From Symbiodinium natans (lineage: Eukaryota > Sar > Dinophyceae > Suessiales > Symbiodiniaceae): a DNA stretch of 38,783 nucleotides. The stretch spans positions 1,135,001 to 1,173,783 of the forward strand of contig CAJNDS010002712.1 in NCBI GenBank assembly GCA_905221605.1, read 5' to 3'. Each line of letters starts with the position of its first letter. Position 1 is the first letter of the stretch. Below the pieces are notes generated by a model. It saw nothing but the letters and a program-made list of their open reading frames with translations, had not been told where the DNA came from and ran no database searches. A program made the translations under genes and the position numbers. Below are positions 1 through 10,492 of the stretch, piece by piece.

Positions 1-1911
1 AGGCCGCACGATGTGAGCTTGCAAAATGAGGCATGCGAAGGCCTTGAAGCCTCTCTTTGCCGGCAAGGCCGCTTGGCTGAGTTTGCAGGGCCCGGCATAG
101 CCTGGGCCCTCCCTAAGGAAGGGGACGTGTCAAAGTCCGGACACCTAATCCCTCTAAGGATATGGAAAGAACGACGAATGCCTTTGGTCGCATTCCCTGC
201 GAGATGCTCCGTTTGCTTATGCTGCCGAGCAAAGCCCTCATGACCTTAGCCACCTGGCGATTCAACAGGCATTTTTGAGTTTTGAAGTTGTTCTGCCACT
301 TGACAAGACATTCGGGGGCTCCTTTAAACTTTTATGGTTTGCCTTCTGGGGTTGACGGGGTGCACACCGCGGAGGCTAGTCTTAAGAACTGACAAGTGCG
401 AAAACATGTGGTTGCAAGCGTTGACCGCGCTTGATACCTGACGGATGCCGCTTATTTGACCAAACTGTGGATTCAGGCAAGGCAAGCCTATTGTATTCAG
501 CTACATCCGTCTTCCAGCAGTGTTCCTTAGCCCTTTGGAGCCCAGCCAACTATCGACCACAGCACGTCCATCATCACCACGGGCGGGGGGGGGGGGGGAG
601 CTTGGGGAGTTCATGGTTGGGTTTGAGGAGTTCCCCTGAAGCCCAAATCTTTCTCTTGAGAGGAGACCTTGAGCCTCGCGCTGCGACACGTGGACTATGG
701 TGCCAAACGGGAGCACAATGAGGCCACGAGCCATCCCTGGCTTCACTTGAGTCGCAGGTTGGTTTCTGTTTAGCTTATAAGCTTCTTGCGACATGAAAAA
801 TTGCATCTCTCAATGGGGCTGCAAGTTCGCTGCCCGAGCCACTCGTGGCATCCAGGTGTTCGGCAACAGCTTCCTGCGTGCACTCTCGCAGTTCCTCATC
901 CGAGAGGGCGGAGTTTGGGATTCCGACATCTCTGACGGCTGGGCCTGGGTCTACACCACCTTCAGTGGCGTGCCAAAGTCAGTGCGTTCCGGAGCGAGTG
1001 ACTTTCAAAGGTCTACAGTGTGGCCCAGGCCGAAGGCTTTGAGGAGGAATTCCTAAAGAAGCGTACAACGTAACCTCGTCTGGTGTCCCTACTTTGCTCC
1101 ATCCACTCCCTCCGCTCAGGCGATGAGTTGCTCAGAGCCTTGGAAACGGCAGCTTCGACAGGGTTTAAGGTTTGAGGGACTTTGGAGAGTTTCGGGTTGT
1201 GGATGAATTGCCAATCCATGTTTCTTAGACAAGCCTTTGGGTCTGGAGGCTCTGGAATGCTTCGGATATGGAAGGTTTCGGAAGACCTCTGCATGTCTCG
1301 CTGGCGTGTTCGCGCAAAGGGTGGCAACACGAGTAGTAGGTGGGCATGGGTCTCTTTCTTTAAAAGGATTTAGAGGAGGAAGCAATTTCTCACTTCTAAG
1401 GGAGATCTTTTGCATCCAAGTACGACCTCAAGCCTGACGCCTCCTGAAAAGACAAGCACCGGTGCCCTCAAGAGGCCCAGGTAGTAGCAGAAGGCTGCTG
1501 GGGTCAACCATGCGAGGGCTACTTGTCCATTAGGCTTAGCGGCTTGGCGTTCTGAATCGTTTCTGAAGCCAACGCCCGCCCCAGGAAGTTTTGAGACACG
1601 CGAGGGTTGGACCCGGGCAAGCTTGAAGGAGATCCAAGTAAGTAGGCCTCAACCTGATCCTGCAATGATTGCTGACGATGTGTTACACGACGTATGTTTT
1701 AAGTTGTTCACTTGAAAACACTTCAAAGATAATCTCTGCTTCGGAGAGAACCTCTGCTTACGCACTTAGCCCTGAGCCCCTAACTGCCTGGAATGCCCCC
1801 CAGAAAGCCTTAAACCAAGAGCCCCTGAACCGGTGAGCAAAGGTGAGGCCGAAGGTGGAAGCCGTGCGAAGCTCCTGGAATCCTGGCAAAGAGTGCGGAG
1901 TTCTCGAACTT
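1..1911. other. no supportable gene
   Basis: Short frames of 60-105 codons overlap on both strands, but none shows a recognisable domain or stands out from its competitors. A G-rich run lies at 585-598. The stretch is best treated as intergenic or intronic. Confidence 0.5.
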
Positions 1912-1919
1912 GGGGGGGG

Positions 1920-1953
<34 letters not shown>

Positions 1954-1978
1954 GGGGGGGGGGGGGGGGGGGGGGGGG
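1912..1978. repeat. 67-nt poly-G tract
   Basis: The plus strand has 67 positions of which 65 are G, with A only at 1922 and 1953. The poly-Gly and poly-Pro frames running through it are consequences of the homopolymer and not genes. Such tracts can form G-quadruplexes and are prone to length error in sequencing, so the exact length is uncertain. Confidence 0.95.
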
Positions 1979-2643
1979 ATGCTTCATCTCTGCCATCAAC
2001 CGAAACCCTTGATTCGGAGGCCTTCTTCAGTGAGTCCCCATGTTGCATCCCTTTGTGTTGAAGGATTCCGCTGCATTGGATTGCAGAGAGAGCTTGAGCT
2101 TGCGGGTTAGATGAGTTTTAAGGGTTGAACTTCTGGCTCTGGGGTTTGGGTAAGCTCAGGTTGAGCTGGGGCGTGTGCTTGAGCTCGCGCATGGTTGAGG
2201 GGCGTTCTTGTTCATCTCTCAGGCCAAACCGAACCCTTGCGTCTGCCTTCTCTGGCATGCCGCCTAGGAACCAAATCATCACCAAGACACTGATGCAATC
2301 TGAGCAGCTCAGCGGCATAGGTCCCAGCGCTTGGAAGCACCAGTCAACGCACTGTCTCTCCATGAGGTGGAACCCAAGGGCAGGGTTAGCATATGATTAA
2401 GATTTGTTATGGGCCAGTATATTTCGCGGCCCGTGAACAGCATCAAAACTTTTACACTTTCCACCTCAAAACTATTACACTTTCCACCTCTTTCACCGGA
2501 CACCTTTCGCCCTTGTCATCACTACAAAGAATCCGAACAGACCACATAACCTCTGTCTCTAGAAGTCAATCTGTTGAGTCGTGAAGGTGTGAGGGTGACA
2601 GGGGCTTTATGTTGTGGCTCGTGTTCATAGGCCCTGTTCCTCT

Positions 2644-2670
2644 TCATCATCACCATCATCATCATCATGA
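2644..2670. repeat. CAT/CAC trinucleotide microsatellite
   Basis: Short run of CAT units with one CAC interruption, in a gene-poor stretch. No ORF of note crosses it. Confidence 0.8.
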
Positions 2671-2842
2671 CTATTATGAAGCCTTAGATTTAGTACTGTT
2701 GTAGCATGAGTGAGTGAATTAATACTATTACAATGCACGGGTCTTTGGGAGATTCAGGGAGGTTGCTTAGTAGCTTGGAAGCAGAGGTTGTTTCACACCT
2801 AGGCCCACCAACCCTGGCCTTAACTCAGCAGCTACACTGTAC

Positions 2843-3215
2843 TGTGTGAACGGAATGAAAGAAGTGAGCTAGTTCGCACAGCAAGAGCCCACCAAAATGA
2901 ACTCTTTTTCGGGCTCTTGGACTCACTTCGTTCATGCTATTGCATGAGTATATCATTATCGCGGCCCTTTTCTCTCTGATGGACCGCATAGTGAACGAAC
3001 GAAGTCAATGAGATAAAGAACACAATAGTTAATAAAAATGTATCTCCAGCAAAAATTCATATTGGCGTTCGCTCGCGCACTGCAATACATTAGTATTATA
3101 ACTAGCGAGCGATAAAACCCCTTTGAATTAGAGATTACGTGTCGTGAAAGAACTAACTCACTTGGGAGATTCTCAGTACGCTCACTTAATCGCTTCGCTC
3201 ATGCATGTCGCTAGC
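2843..3215. repeat. cluster of short inverted repeats in low-GC DNA
   Basis: Several hairpins lie close together: 2843-2851 with 2872-2880 (8 of 9 pairs), 2882-2890 with 2911-2919 (perfect 9-bp stem), catgc/gcatg at 2933-2946, and gctcgc/gcgagc between about 3069 and 3110. A segment near 2919-2940 is also roughly complementary to 2988-3010. The bases around are AT-richer than the neighbourhood and no gene is visible. It could be a decayed foldback transposon; a structured RNA cannot be excluded. Confidence 0.5.
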
Positions 3216-3353
3216 ACATTTTGAATAGTAATACCAATAAGGGCCATGAGCATAATCCTATTTCATGCGGCCCTACATGTAACTTCGCTTTGAGAACCCT
3301 GAAAAATTCCAGAAGTTCTATTCTTTGGAAGACTACATCAGTAAGCACAATGG

Positions 3354-3545
3354 ATGGGAGTCCTCCTGACAAACATGAAGACTCCAACTAAGTCAAGCAA
3401 GTCGAGAAAAGCACGAAGGTGTCGCGAACCCTGTGAGGCTTGCTGCCACGCAGACCAGCTCCACCGGATAAAGCTCACAGGGCTCGTGACACAAGACTGC
3501 CAGCACTACGAAGACCCAAAGCACTCAAACCGACGGGTGCACTAG
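3354..3545 (+). CDS. small Cys/His-rich hypothetical ORF
   Basis: Unrecognised 63-residue ORF from ATG at 3354 (second ATG at 3375) to TAG. The first third is Lys/Ser/Arg-rich and basic (TKSSKSRKARR). A cluster of cysteines and a histidine follows (RRCREPCEACCH), with further C and H residues in DCQHYEDPKH. Many codons end in C or G, more than in the flanking AT-rich DNA, which mildly favours coding. The Cys/His spacing could bind a metal but matches no zinc-finger class I can name. No overlapping frame looks better. It may be a single exon of a longer gene. Function unknown. Confidence 0.35.
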   Translation: MGVLLTNMKTPTKSSKSRKARRCREPCEACCHADQLHRIKLTGLVTQDCQHYEDPKHSNRRVH

Positions 3546-4971
3546 CATATGCTGAGTACGTGAGTATTCTGTGCTGAAGAAACACAGTGGCAGCGACAAC
3601 TCGCAGTGGTGCTTCCTTCTTCTGAGATCAGGCTTTCTAGCGACTCGCGCATCTCCGGTTCCGGCCGGCGGCACAGCGTCAGCGGACGCACGCTGGCGAG
3701 CATCCATGGGACCTTGCACATTTCAGGGCTACCCCTCACTGGCAAAGGGGTAAGGGGGCAAGGTTGTGGACCGTCCGAATAGTATCATTGCGCAGTTTTG
3801 ATCTCGTCGCAAATGCTGCGAGCCCATGGAGTCATTGTGCATCTTTCCAAGATGTCCCAATGTCTGCAAACCTCTTCGAAGCCACATGTCCCCGCAAAGA
3901 AGTCGGAGGACCCGAGTGATGGTGAACGGAGGAAGTGGCAGCCTTAGAAGTCTCTTCGATCACTTCTCTTGGCTCAACAGGTGCCAGCTTTCCACGTAGT
4001 GATAAGGGCCGCCAAATCCACGTGAGAACATGCTTCGTTGTCGGGTGGCGTGGGGCATATTTCTGTAGGCAGCCCGTTTTGCGCCAGCTACCTGCAGGCA
4101 GCACCAAGCATGCCAAGAAGCGCAACATGCTGAACGCCGAAATGGTCGAGGAAGATGGAGCTGAGACTTGCTCGGAACTCGCAGTCGACCTTTTTGCATC
4201 GTGTAATGGCCCTGGAAGTTGAGTAGGCCTCACTGGCCTCGTTAGATTGGGGCGGCCAAGTGTTCTGAGATTCGGCATCAAGCATCATCAAGCAGTGTCA
4301 AGCGCTTCAAATGGTTTTTGCTCTGGCTTGATGATTCCTGGAGCCATTGCATGGATGCTTGTCTCAACCAGGATGGGCATCAGCGCGCAGTGGTTTCTGT
4401 TGGGGCGGCTATGGCCCAACGGCTTCAGGTGCCGAGTTGGGGTGGTCTCGGAGCTTTAGAGGATGTAGGCTTCCAGCCTTCTATCTTGCCGAGGTGCACG
4501 GGAGAATGCAAACAGGCGTCGGCAGTATGAACCGCGCGAAGAATACGTCAGCACTTGCACTCCCTCTTAGGGCACCTGCATGCATACGTAGACGTGGTAC
4601 GCAAAGCCTGCAGGTGTACCGAAGGCACTGCGTAGCGAACTTGGAACATAATCATCCCCACCTCCACTGCACGGCGCCGCTCCCTGCGAGGAGGGTATGG
4701 CCCAGTCAAAAGAGCAAGCAAAGTTCGTGGCACCGGCGCAGTTTGCAGCATTCGCTGCTTCGACTTGTTGCAATTGATCAAGTGTGCAGTGTCAAGCCGT
4801 ACTCCGAATGAATCAGGAGCTCCATGAAGGCCATGCCCACCACACCTATATCATACAGCACCTACCTGTTAGATCCTGCGATTAGCAGCATTCCTGTCGA
4901 GTGCTTTGCTCGGAAGGTTTTAAGATCAAGCATGCCTTGATCCATAGTTGGTTAGCAGTTTGCACACACAC
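3546..4971. other. no assignable gene; competing ORFs
   Basis: Frames of 70-154 codons overlap on both strands (for example plus 4347-4811 and minus 3832-4281). None carries a recognisable domain and codon use does not favour one strand. I see no basis for a gene call. Confidence 0.4.
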
Positions 4972-5081
4972 CTAACACTAACACCAACACTAACACTAAC
5001 ACTAACACTAACACTAACACTAGCACTAACACTAACACTAACACTAACACCAACCAACAAACCAACAAACCAACCAACCAC
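4972..5081. repeat. composite microsatellite: (CTAACA)n then CCAA/CAAA-rich tail
   Basis: About 13 units of a 6-nt CTAACA repeat run from 4972 to 5051 with two unit variants (CCAACA, CTAGCA), then change into CCAA/ACAA steps to about 5081. The repeat is open in several frames (Leu-Thr on plus, Ser-Val or Leu-Val on minus), so the 138-141 codon frames crossing it are low-complexity artefacts. Confidence 0.9.
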
Positions 5082-5846
5082 ACACTCCAGGCATGGAGCG
5101 AGAAGCATGGACAGAAGCTGGGCACTGCGCTGGTGCGTCTCTCAGCTTCGGGCGTTCGGGTGTTCAGCACGGGGGCGTTGGGTCTTAAGAGCCTTGAGTC
5201 GTTCCCGAGCCTGTATACACCTAGGAAGATTGTACCTGGTCCACCATCGGCATGCCCCTTCCGAAGGGTGCCCTGAAAATACCAATCAACGAATGTACCT
5301 TCACTCACAACACCAGAGGAAACAAATGGCATGTGGGGGGTTTCCGAAAATAAAGGACCCCTAACATCAAAAACCAAAAACCATATGCCCCTACCTGACT
5401 GATACTAACCCTGAACATTAAACCCCCCTATTCTGCTGAGGAGCTCGTCGTGTCCACAGCCACACGGCCCAAGGAGCTCGAGAGGCCAACAGCATGCAGA
5501 ACTCCATTGGGGGCGAAGGGGGGCGGGGAAGCATCGTGTAAGGTTCCTGGTATGCATCTTGTTTTGGTCGAGTCATGCGACTGCCAGCTGGCAGGCACTT
5601 GTTCAAGCTTGCCCAACGCTTCTTGAGCTGCAACTAGTCCTTTCAGGGTTGAGTGCGCCAAGAGAGTGCTGCGTTTGGACAATCAAGCGGCCGTGAGGAC
5701 AGACTCATGACTTTCCGTAAGCCTTGCTCAGTGTCCACAGGCTAATGGTGTTTTCCTGTCTGTTTTGCAGTGCGAGGGCTCTTAGCTGAGAGAGTGGCTG
5801 GTTTGCAAGTTGTGTATTCTGTTGCTGTTCTGGGTTCAGACGGGGT
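5082..5846. other. no supportable gene
   Basis: Only short competing frames. Stretches of A/C-rich sequence occur at 5340-5430, with a CCCTGAA-like variant of the telomere motif. Nothing coding can be defended. Confidence 0.4.
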
Positions 5847-6725
5847 TCAGATTCCATTCTTAACCGGGATACCAACAACCAACAACCTCAAGGCCTCAGG
5901 GAAACATTCTTTCACATAAGCCATTCCTGTAGGATTTTGTAGAACCCCGCCAAGTCTCATAATGAAGTAATGGCCACAGACCTTCTGAGGTCTCCACGCT
6001 TGGAACTTGCTTGTGCAAAACCTGCCCCGTAAATGATGGGCAATGACGGGCATGCTGGGGAAGTTCCTAAAAAGGGAAATGAACAGTTCGCGCGCTTTGT
6101 CTTTTATTATTAGTGGGGCACGCGATATGAAAGGGTTACGTTACTCCGAAAAGCCTGTGACTCTATTGCGGAAAAGGCCAATAATTCGCAGAGCTTGGAA
6201 GAACACTGTTTTCTCGCTCACATGCCAATAGACTGATTGTAACGAGTGAGCGAGAGGAGATGAGAAACAAAGAAAGCCACAAAAACATCCTTTGAAGCAG
6301 TAAAACAAAGATCTTTTGCCCAACCAGCAAGGATCGAACACCAAGAGCACTCTGCATCTCTTCTGGGACATTTTCCAAAGCTTTAGAAAAACGTTTTTTG
6401 GTTTGACGTCCAATAGAACGCAATCGCATGAGAAGGATTTCTCTAAACATGAGCTGAAACATCCCCATTTTCTTTTCCTCAGTCAAATGGGTTTGTGTTC
6501 GTCCACCTTTCCTCTCGTAAATGATCAACACGCGAAGAAGATTAGTAGTTTTCTATCAGAAACCAATTTTTCTGTCATCTCTTTCCTCTTTTCAATTTTC
6601 ACCAGGTACAAAATGACTAGGAACAAAGGCCCGCGAAATACAAGCAGCAAAAACACCATGAAAAGCCCGTACGAGCTTATAGTTATAAAAAGAACTAAAT
6701 GACATTTTGCACAAAGGCCCCCCAA
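5847..6725 (-). pseudogene. possible broken minus-strand reading frame in a low-GC block
   Basis: Three minus-strand frames follow one another with stops or frame changes between them. The first (6725-6525) is strongly hydrophobic, with two likely membrane segments followed by KIEKRKEMTEK. The second (6531-6163) overlaps it by a few bases and is Lys/Arg/Glu-rich, then hydrophobic. The third is open from about 6124 to 5847 after a TAA. Base composition is clearly lower in GC than the flanks. T-rich codons alone can create hydrophobic peptides, so this may be chance. No family is recognised; a decayed membrane-protein gene or organelle-derived insert are alternatives. Confidence 0.2.
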
Positions 6726-7199
6726 ATTGACAGTTTCCTGGGGTCTTAATATTAATGCTAGTTCTGGGTTTTCTTGTGCTTCTTCTTTCTCATGGTAAGT
6801 ATTGGTGTCCTCGGTTATTGAATGATTACAAGGAAGAAAGCCCTTTAAGACTTCGAATTAGCTACAGGGTTCTCATTCTATTCACGTAGGCTCTTCCTGT
6901 CCTCAGATATTTGAAGATAGAAAGTTCCAGGATGTTATTCGTAATATTTCGCGTTCTTTGTAATGGTGGAAAGCCCCCTCAATACTGTTTCAGTCGCCAC
7001 GTGAGGGGGCATTGAAGAGAAGGTGAGATCCGATGAGTCAAAATGTAGGTAGAATGGGGGGGGAAGGAAATAATGGGTCTTATTTCCCTGTGGTTTGCTC
7101 CCGTGGGCCCAAACAACCGCATCGGACAGGCTCGTCTTAGCTTGTCTTAGTGCCTATACAGACCAACGAACCTTGCCTGCCTTGTGCAAGAGTGAGCGA

Positions 7200-7222
7200 C
7201 TAAACCCTAAACCCTAAACCCC
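7200..7222. repeat. interstitial telomere-like run (CCCTAAA)3
   Basis: Three units of CTAAACC, the complement of the TTTAGGG telomere repeat known from dinoflagellates and plants, embedded in unique sequence. Too short to be a chromosome end. Confidence 0.85.
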
Positions 7223-7655
7223 CTTGCGGGCTTTAGCTCTCGGAGCATCCCAGGTCCCAGGGAGACTGGAGCTTGGGAGGGTTCTGCTTCTTTCCTTTTT
7301 GTGCTGTGAATGGAGGGCACTTTGAGTCATCAGAATGGCATAGGCCACCCTTCACATGGAGTATACGAATATTGTAAAGAGCAATCGAACGAATCACGAA
7401 AGCTAGCCCCTGGGAGCTAGCCGAGTTTCTTACCAACCATAAGGTTGAACAACAGGGGTATGGGGATAGAACCCAGCTGGGGTGCGTGCAAATTGGGCCT
7501 AAACCCCACTGGGATTCCGTGGCCAAGCCTTACCTTTTTGAGGTCCTGAACGGTACCTCGTCATCCCGAAAATTAATGCTTAGCCTTCGGGGCGCTTGGG
7601 CTAAGCGCCACTCTGGCTCAGGGTCGAAAAGCCGCTTTGCAATGGTTCTTCAAGA

Positions 7656-8005
7656 CAGCGTCGAAACCATGTCACTACATCTCCAAGGGCAACGTCGAAA
7701 CCATGCACGGGTGAGCTAAGTGCATATCCAACAGCAGCGTCGACACCATGGTGGGTTCAATGCTCAGGGGATCCTCTGGGGATACTGCAGTTAAGCACTC
7801 CAGGGATGATTTATTCTTTGGGGTGTAGTCCGGGTTGCACTCCAGGGGCTTCTCTGCAACCTGGGGAGTTTCTGGGGACGCTCTGGGGATGGGCACTCCA
7901 AGCTAAACACTTCAGGGATTCTCTGGTGATGCTCTGCACTCTGGGGTTCAGCTCTTAAGCCTGGACACTCCGATTATTCGGGGATACTGGTTGGGCACTC
8001 CAGGT
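7656..8005. repeat. degenerate repeats: CGTCGAAACCATG triplet, then CACTCCAGG motifs
   Basis: A 16-nt motif CAGCGTCGAAACCATG occurs at 7656-7671, 7690-7705 and 7735-7750, with one or two substitutions in the later copies. From 7796 to about 8005 variants of CACTCCAGG recur about six times at irregular spacing among GGGGAT and CTCTGGGG words. This looks like decayed tandem repetition. No coding frame spans it convincingly. Confidence 0.5.
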
Positions 8006-8188
8006 GGGATACGGGGGAGTAGACCGGCCGTGCACCGGGTAGTCAGTGGCAGCTCTCACACTTGCCTTTTCGGTCAATGTTGTTATCCTGAGTGGCTTCT
8101 CGAGCAACTGCACTAGCTTTCTTTCCTGCCGTCCCCCACAAGTATAGCACTAGAATCATGTAAACGTGTAATAAGATAAGCACCAAGG

Positions 8189-8940
8189 TCATGTCGAGTT
8201 GGGGGTGAAACCGGCGCACCTCAAGGTCTTCGCCCGGTCCTCAGGCCTAACAACAGCGGTGCAAATGCCGCTGACTGCTCGGGCGTCAAATTCGTAGAAC
8301 CGGAAGATCGCCAGCTGCGGTGCATGATGTTTGCACACCACAACCACCTGGAAGATCACGAGCTCAGGAGTCCTGTCTTTTGGACTTGCTGGAAGCCAGC
8401 CTGTCGGCAGCTGCTTTGGAGAATGCGCAGCCTGCCTGGAAGTGGCTTTGGGACATTGTGGAAAGAATCTCGGCAGCTCCTCAGAGCCAAGAGGTATTCT
8501 CATGAAGTCATGTTTCAGCATGGGGGGACATGAAGGGAACCCAGTGGCTTTGGGACCTCTGCCCTTATGGCCCGGTGGCTCCAAGCACCCTCCCAACATC
8601 CCAGCCCTCCGAAGACCGTGCCAGTCTGGACACTGGACTTGTCACCACAACACGGTGGACCGAACACCCTTCGAAGCATGTTTTGGCTTCGAAGTTCGTG
8701 CGTCGGAAGAAGCTTACTCCACTTGCCGTCAACTGGAACCACTGCACATGGATGGGTAACAGGCAACAAGTTACAGAGTATTGGGTGCCAAGAGCACTAG
8801 CGCCCAAGGCGCGGAAAGCCGTGCGGAGGCACCTAGAAGCAGAGCAAAATGAGGAAAGGCACGCCTGCAATTCCTCTCATGAAGGTGATGAACCTAGTCC
8901 ACTCCAAGTTTTGAAGACAAGTGTGTGTGAGAGACTTTGA
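8189..8940. other. overlapping ORFs, strand unresolved
   Basis: A 136-codon minus frame (8599-8189) and a 136-codon plus frame (8530-8940) meet here. The minus frame has a plausible mixed peptide (PELVIFQVVVVCKHHAPQ) and the plus frame ends in a basic/acidic stretch (ARKAVRRHLEAEQNEERHAC). Neither matches a family I recognise and additional frames of 60-142 codons overlap them. At most one is real; either could be an exon. Confidence 0.2.
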
Positions 8941-9565
8941 ACAGGCGCTGGACTCCAGAGAAATTGTCGATTCCACGCTTTGCCGACGTGCCCAAAAAGA
9001 GCTTTATCCTTCCATTTCAGCGATGAGCGTGTACACTGTGTGTCCAGTAACTTCGCGCAAGATCATTAGCCAAGCGTGCTCCTCTCACCAAGGAGGGTAG
9101 GAGCCCATTGGAACAGGTTGGCGAAGCACGGGTTGTTAAGCCTGCAAGCCTTTGATTTCAGGAACCTTCGTGGATGTGCCGCTTGTTTGCATCACACCGT
9201 CTTACTTTTCAAGCATCAGGCCGGATACTGCAAGTGCCACCATGGCAAGCATATTGTCAAACAGCCGCACACAGCGACACCGTCATGATCCTGTAAACTT
9301 CACGGGCCTTCCTTCGCCCATGAGCCTTGTTATTGCTAAAGAGCTTAAAGCCCTACACGGCATTTCGCTGACCCTGACATGCCCTTGAGAAGATTGTCTG
9401 GACTTAGAAGCTTACAATTTCCAGCCAAAAATAGGCGATTACCGGAACAAAGCCAGATAGTATACTTGCACTTATCAACAATTGTCCTTGCACTTGTTTA
9501 TATCGAGATTCAGATTCTCAACCTGAGAAGGTTTCGCACAGGCTGAATCGCCACAATGTAGCAAA

Positions 9566-9946
9566 TTGGATTCACATGAGCGAAACTGCCACATACCAAT
9601 GAAAAAACATCAATCATCTGCTTGGAAAGGTTTTTGGACAAGCTGCTGCGCAGTGTCACATCATCACCACCACCACCACCACCGCCACCATCATCATGAT
9701 CATCATCATGGTACGCAGCAGTTTTTGCGCATTAGACCTGTCCAGCTTAGGGCTTCAAGGGCATTGTGCACAGCTTTCGGCTCCCTGACTCGCACACCCC
9801 TAGATTCCAGCGGCCTGCCCCGAAAACTGCCCTTCTCGGTGAGGCTCGCGAACTGGGAGACTATGCAGACATCGCTAACTGCATCCTGGGACGCCGTTGC
9901 GAAATACGAGGATACTGCAGCGACTGGTCTTCCTGTCATTGTGTGA
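9566..9946 (+). CDS. hypothetical His-repeat ORF (doubtful)
   Basis: A 126-codon frame whose middle is a histidine run interrupted by R and D, encoded by CAC/CAT microsatellite DNA at about 9658-9709. The C-terminal half is a mixed sequence without a known domain. A 90-codon minus frame (9978-9706) covers the same C-terminal part and is equally plausible. The initiation codon is TTG, so the true start is unknown. The His run is natural microsatellite sequence with CGC and GAT interruptions and is not a cloning tag. Confidence 0.2.
   Translation: MDSHERNCHIPMKKHQSSAWKGFWTSCCAVSHHHHHHHHRHHHHDHHHGTQQFLRIRPVQLRASRALCTAFGSLTRTPLDSSGLPRKLPFSVRLANWETMQTSLTASWDAVAKYEDTAATGLPVIV
9658..9709. repeat. 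CAC/CAT trinucleotide microsatellite
   Basis: Imperfect CAC then CAT run with CGC and GAT interruptions, lying within the doubtful His-repeat frame. Confidence 0.85.
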
Positions 9947-10492
9947 CCATGGCTGCTGTGACGCTGTTTTGCCATCATTCGTACCGGGTCCTGGACAAAG
10001 CTTTTTTAGGCTGAGCATGTGCTAACTCTCTCTCCGCTTTGAGAACCTCCGCGCTGAAAGCCGAATCCATCTTAAAAATCAGCCGAGGCAACAGGCGCAT
10101 GTTAGACAGCCCTTGCTGTTGGCCAGACTTCCCCATAAGAAGGCAGCACTGGCCCTTGGATCCTTAGATGAAACTGTCAGACTCCAGAGCGGAGGTGAAG
10201 CTGGCAAGGTCCTTCCACAACACCCTGCACCTTGGGACTTTCTTCAGACTCCGGAGGTGTTTCGAGTGTGGGCATGCGGGTAGATGGGGGAAGCCGGAAG
10301 CATGAATCCCCAGAGGCGAGATGCTTGCAGGCCGAGGCCCGGTAGCTACTTGTGCGACGCCCAGAAGCTAAGGTTGGATCGCGTCATGGTCTTCCGCACC
10401 ATGTTCAAGAAGCGGGATGTAGCTCGGCTGCACTAAGGCTTCGCCCTGCTGTCGCGCCCACTGACCCAAAGCCTTGTTCGTTCCGAGATCCT

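Noticed and set aside
1758-2110. Poly-Pro and poly-Gly ORFs
   Set aside because: Created by the G homopolymer; their flanks do not form coherent proteins.
4926-5377. 138- and 141-codon ORFs over the CTAACA repeat
   Set aside because: Low-complexity Leu-Thr and Leu-Val peptides from the microsatellite on both strands.
8740-8770. 5S rRNA-like GGATGGGTAAC
   Set aside because: Isolated 11-nt similarity; no other 5S elements nearby.
9655-9710. His-tag vector contamination
   Set aside because: The run is an imperfect CAC/CAT/CGC/GAT microsatellite with no vector sequence around it.
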